From positions 1-20,291 of the forward strand of contig JNEM01015872.1 in NCBI GenBank assembly GCA_000697335.1: DNA of 20,291 nucleotides, read 5' to 3'. Below are positions 18,725-20,291 of this stretch, piece after piece. Every line of letters starts with the position of its first letter. Position 1 is the stretch's first letter. Source of the stretch: Conidiobolus incongruus B7586. Lineage: Eukaryota > Entomophthoromycota > Entomophthoromycetes > Entomophthorales > Conidiobolaceae. The position numbers and the translations under genes were made by a program. The notes under the pieces are model-generated. The model was given only the letters and a program-made list of their open reading frames with translations. It was not told the origin of the DNA and ran no database searches.

Positions 18725-19464
18725 ATATTATAATAAATTATTAAATAATATTGATATATTAAGTTTGCAATGAAATATTTTTATAATAGAAATAACTAAT
18801 ATTAAATTAATTTGAAAAATATTACAAAATTAAATATTAAATTTGAATTATAATATAATGGACAAAAAATATATTATTTATATCTATAATTTAAATTTAT
18901 AAATAATATAATATTATATCATTGTTTATTATTTAAAACTTCTGGTTTCACAATTCAAAATTTGATCAGATTCTGTTTTGAATTTTATGAATTTTTTGAG
19001 TAAAGCTGAATTTACTAGATAGACTAAGTATATAACCTTAATATATTGTTTCAATTGTTTATATAACTTGATGTATAAATGTAAGTATATTATTATTATC
19101 AAACCTTTTTATAATATAAGACTTAAAATATTAGAATAATGTTTTATATATTAATTTAATTTATAGAGATATAGTATATTTATTTTATATTACTAAGCTT
19201 TAAATAATCAAGTAATAATAATTTTAATACTTTTGCTTCAAATTTAATAAATATTATATCAATATAGAATTATAACTTTTATATTATTATTCAATTAATT
19301 TGGAAATAAATTTTAAAAATATATATTAGTTTATTCAAAAATAAGATGTTAAAAGGCATTATATTGTATAGTATAATAAGCTTTTTAAATAAAGATTTTT
19401 ATTAAAAAATATTTTTTATATAATTTAGCATTTTATTTATTAATTCTGATCTTTAATATATTAA
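18725..19464. other. A/T-rich sequence, no gene seen
   Basis: The missing halves of G2 and G1 would be expected here, but I find no trace of the Tc1 C-terminal signature or of the right inverted repeat. No other feature can be supported. Confidence 0.55.
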
Positions 19465-19490
19465 AATAATAGGTCTTAAAACCTATTATT
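19465..19490. repeat. 10-bp perfect inverted repeat with 6-nt loop
   Basis: aataataggt (19465-19474) pairs perfectly with acctattatt (19481-19490) around cttaaa. It lies about 80 bp before the change of base composition at 19570. It could act as a terminator-like hairpin or be an insertion relic. Confidence 0.6.
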
Positions 19491-19569
19491 AAGATAAAAT
19501 AGCAAAATATTCAAAAATTAGATTTTTTTATTTTTGCTTTATCTGGGTTTAAATATTTTATTTAATTAG

Positions 19570-20006
19570 TGTGATGGAGAATAATCCTGTCAATTACTCA
19601 AGAAACTCTGATTACCATAGGATTCAAGAAGTCACATTGGAGATATCACACCCTATGAACTAGTTGATCCTATTACTTTCTGCCCATAAGTTATTCATGT
19701 CCACAAAAATCAACAATGGAACCTAATATAAGATTATCACAAGCAAACTAATAAACATATCTTCTATCTTCATTTTCAAAAGTTTACTGTCTCTAAGTTT
19801 TTCTTGTAGCCCTCACAAAAGTGTTGAGTTGTGACAAGTGTGAGATATTTACTTTATTTAAAGAACCCAATTTGTAACAAGTCATTTTCACCTACTTTGG
19901 TGAACCCCAATAATTTCCCTTAATTACATGGTAATTTATTGTTTACCACTGGTGATTCCCTGTTTAAGCTTGTAAAGCCCATTGTTGTCAGTGTTAACAC
20001 CCGACA
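19570..20006 (+). mobile_element. Probable LTR of an LTR retroelement (fossil or cut by window edge)
   Basis: A block starting TGTGATGGAG and ending CCGACA, of about 437 bp, richer in G and C than everything to its left. TG...CA ends, an AATAAA-type signal (about 19750) and a downstream stretch tttgtggcaattccaccagg (20007-20026) resembling a primer-binding leader argue for a 5' LTR. What follows is a frame with the composition of a gag N-terminus. The right LTR would lie outside the window, so LTR identity cannot be tested. A host gene with its 5' flank is the alternative. Family not assigned, perhaps Ty3-like. Confidence 0.4.
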
Positions 20007-20171
20007 TTTGTGGCAATTCCACCAGGGATTACCATAAATAACTTGAGAAAAGTCGAATTGTCTAAGCAAGAATATTGCGCAACTACTCCAATTTCCAGAT
20101 TAAAAGTGCCGTATAACAACTCCCCAAGTAAACCTCTCTTTGGATTCCTCCCCGCGACGCACAAAGCGCGA

Positions 20172-20291
20172 ATGGAAGAACATCCCAGCCCCACCAGTGG
20201 GCCGCCACCAAGAAACCCCCTGGAGCTACCCACAAGTAGCTATCCCACACCTGCTATGACCCCAGCAGCATCAGAACACACTCCAGTAGGA
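20172..20291 (+). CDS. N-terminus of a Pro/Ser/Thr-rich protein, gag-like or host, cut by window edge
   Basis: ATG 20172 opens a frame that runs off the window after 40 codons. It begins MEEHPSPTSGPPPRNP and is rich in Pro, Ser and Thr, predicted to be disordered. The frame is open upstream back to 19998, so the start could differ; a second in-frame ATG is at 20256. G+C is far higher than elsewhere in the window, supporting real coding. A short Pro/Ser/Thr-rich leader is common at the N-terminus of Ty3-type gag proteins and fits the upstream LTR-like block, but also occurs in fungal regulatory proteins. No conserved domain is visible in so short a piece. Confidence 0.5.
   Translation, partial: MEEHPSPTSGPPPRNPLELPTSSYPTPAMTPAASEHTPVG

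Noticed and set aside
19799-19870. Zinc-finger exon suggested by a short CDKC-containing frame after a TTCTTGTAG acceptor-like site
   Set aside because: The frame is only about 20 codons, has no second Cys pair at a usual spacing, and does not join any downstream frame in phase.
19994-20233. Minus-strand 79-codon frame rich in Gly
   Set aside because: It lies opposite the Pro-rich plus frame; Gly/Arg content on the minus strand is the mirror of Pro codons. The plus frame runs on to the window edge and has the more natural composition.

Overview
The window is very A+T-rich (roughly four fifths by eye). It looks like eukaryotic, most likely early-diverging fungal, DNA: it has spliceosomal introns, mariner, Tc1 and PIF/Harbinger DNA transposons decayed mainly by C-to-T and G-to-A changes, and a rhodopsin-type seven-helix receptor of the kind I recall being annotated in Entomophthoromycotina such as Conidiobolus. 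The lineage is an inference and no species can be fixed.

Positions 1-6222 are a stack of nested DNA transposons. A minus-strand mariner copy (E) carries a second mariner copy (A, 539-1860). E is then cut by a Tc1-type element (F, 2067-4950), which itself carries a minus-strand mariner copy (B, 2863-4163). A fourth mariner copy (C, 4960-6222) lies 9 bp beyond the end of F. Joints examined show the TA duplication expected of this superfamily. F has terminal inverted repeats of about 220 bp with a direct repeat at each end (IR/DR architecture).

Positions 6223-10203 are mostly structureless A/T sequence, with a few less A+T-rich islands that look like decayed or fragmentary coding sequence (6541-6870, 7156-7254, 8417-8575, 8945-9440). 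Positions 10204-12752 are one PIF/Harbinger transposon with 20-bp inverted ends: a decayed DDE transposase with a clear intron on the plus strand, and a Myb/SANT-like second gene on the minus strand, arranged tail to tail.

Positions 12883-13230 are an island that may be a solo LTR. Positions 14287-15259 hold the main host gene, a class A-like GPCR with a one-base frame discrepancy after TM1. Beyond it, on the opposite strand (15767-15468), is a 99-codon frame with two hydrophobic helices.

Positions 16531-18722 are a second nest: a Tc1 end (G1), interrupted by another Tc1 copy (G2), interrupted by the best preserved mariner copy (D). From about 19570 base composition changes sharply and a Pro/Ser/Thr-rich frame runs off the right edge; this is best read as the 5' end of an LTR element with the start of its gag, though a host gene is not excluded.

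I see no tRNA, rRNA, CRISPR array or biosynthetic system, and no clearly new molecular system. The notable content is the nesting, the transition-type decay, the IR/DR ends and the unusual receptor.
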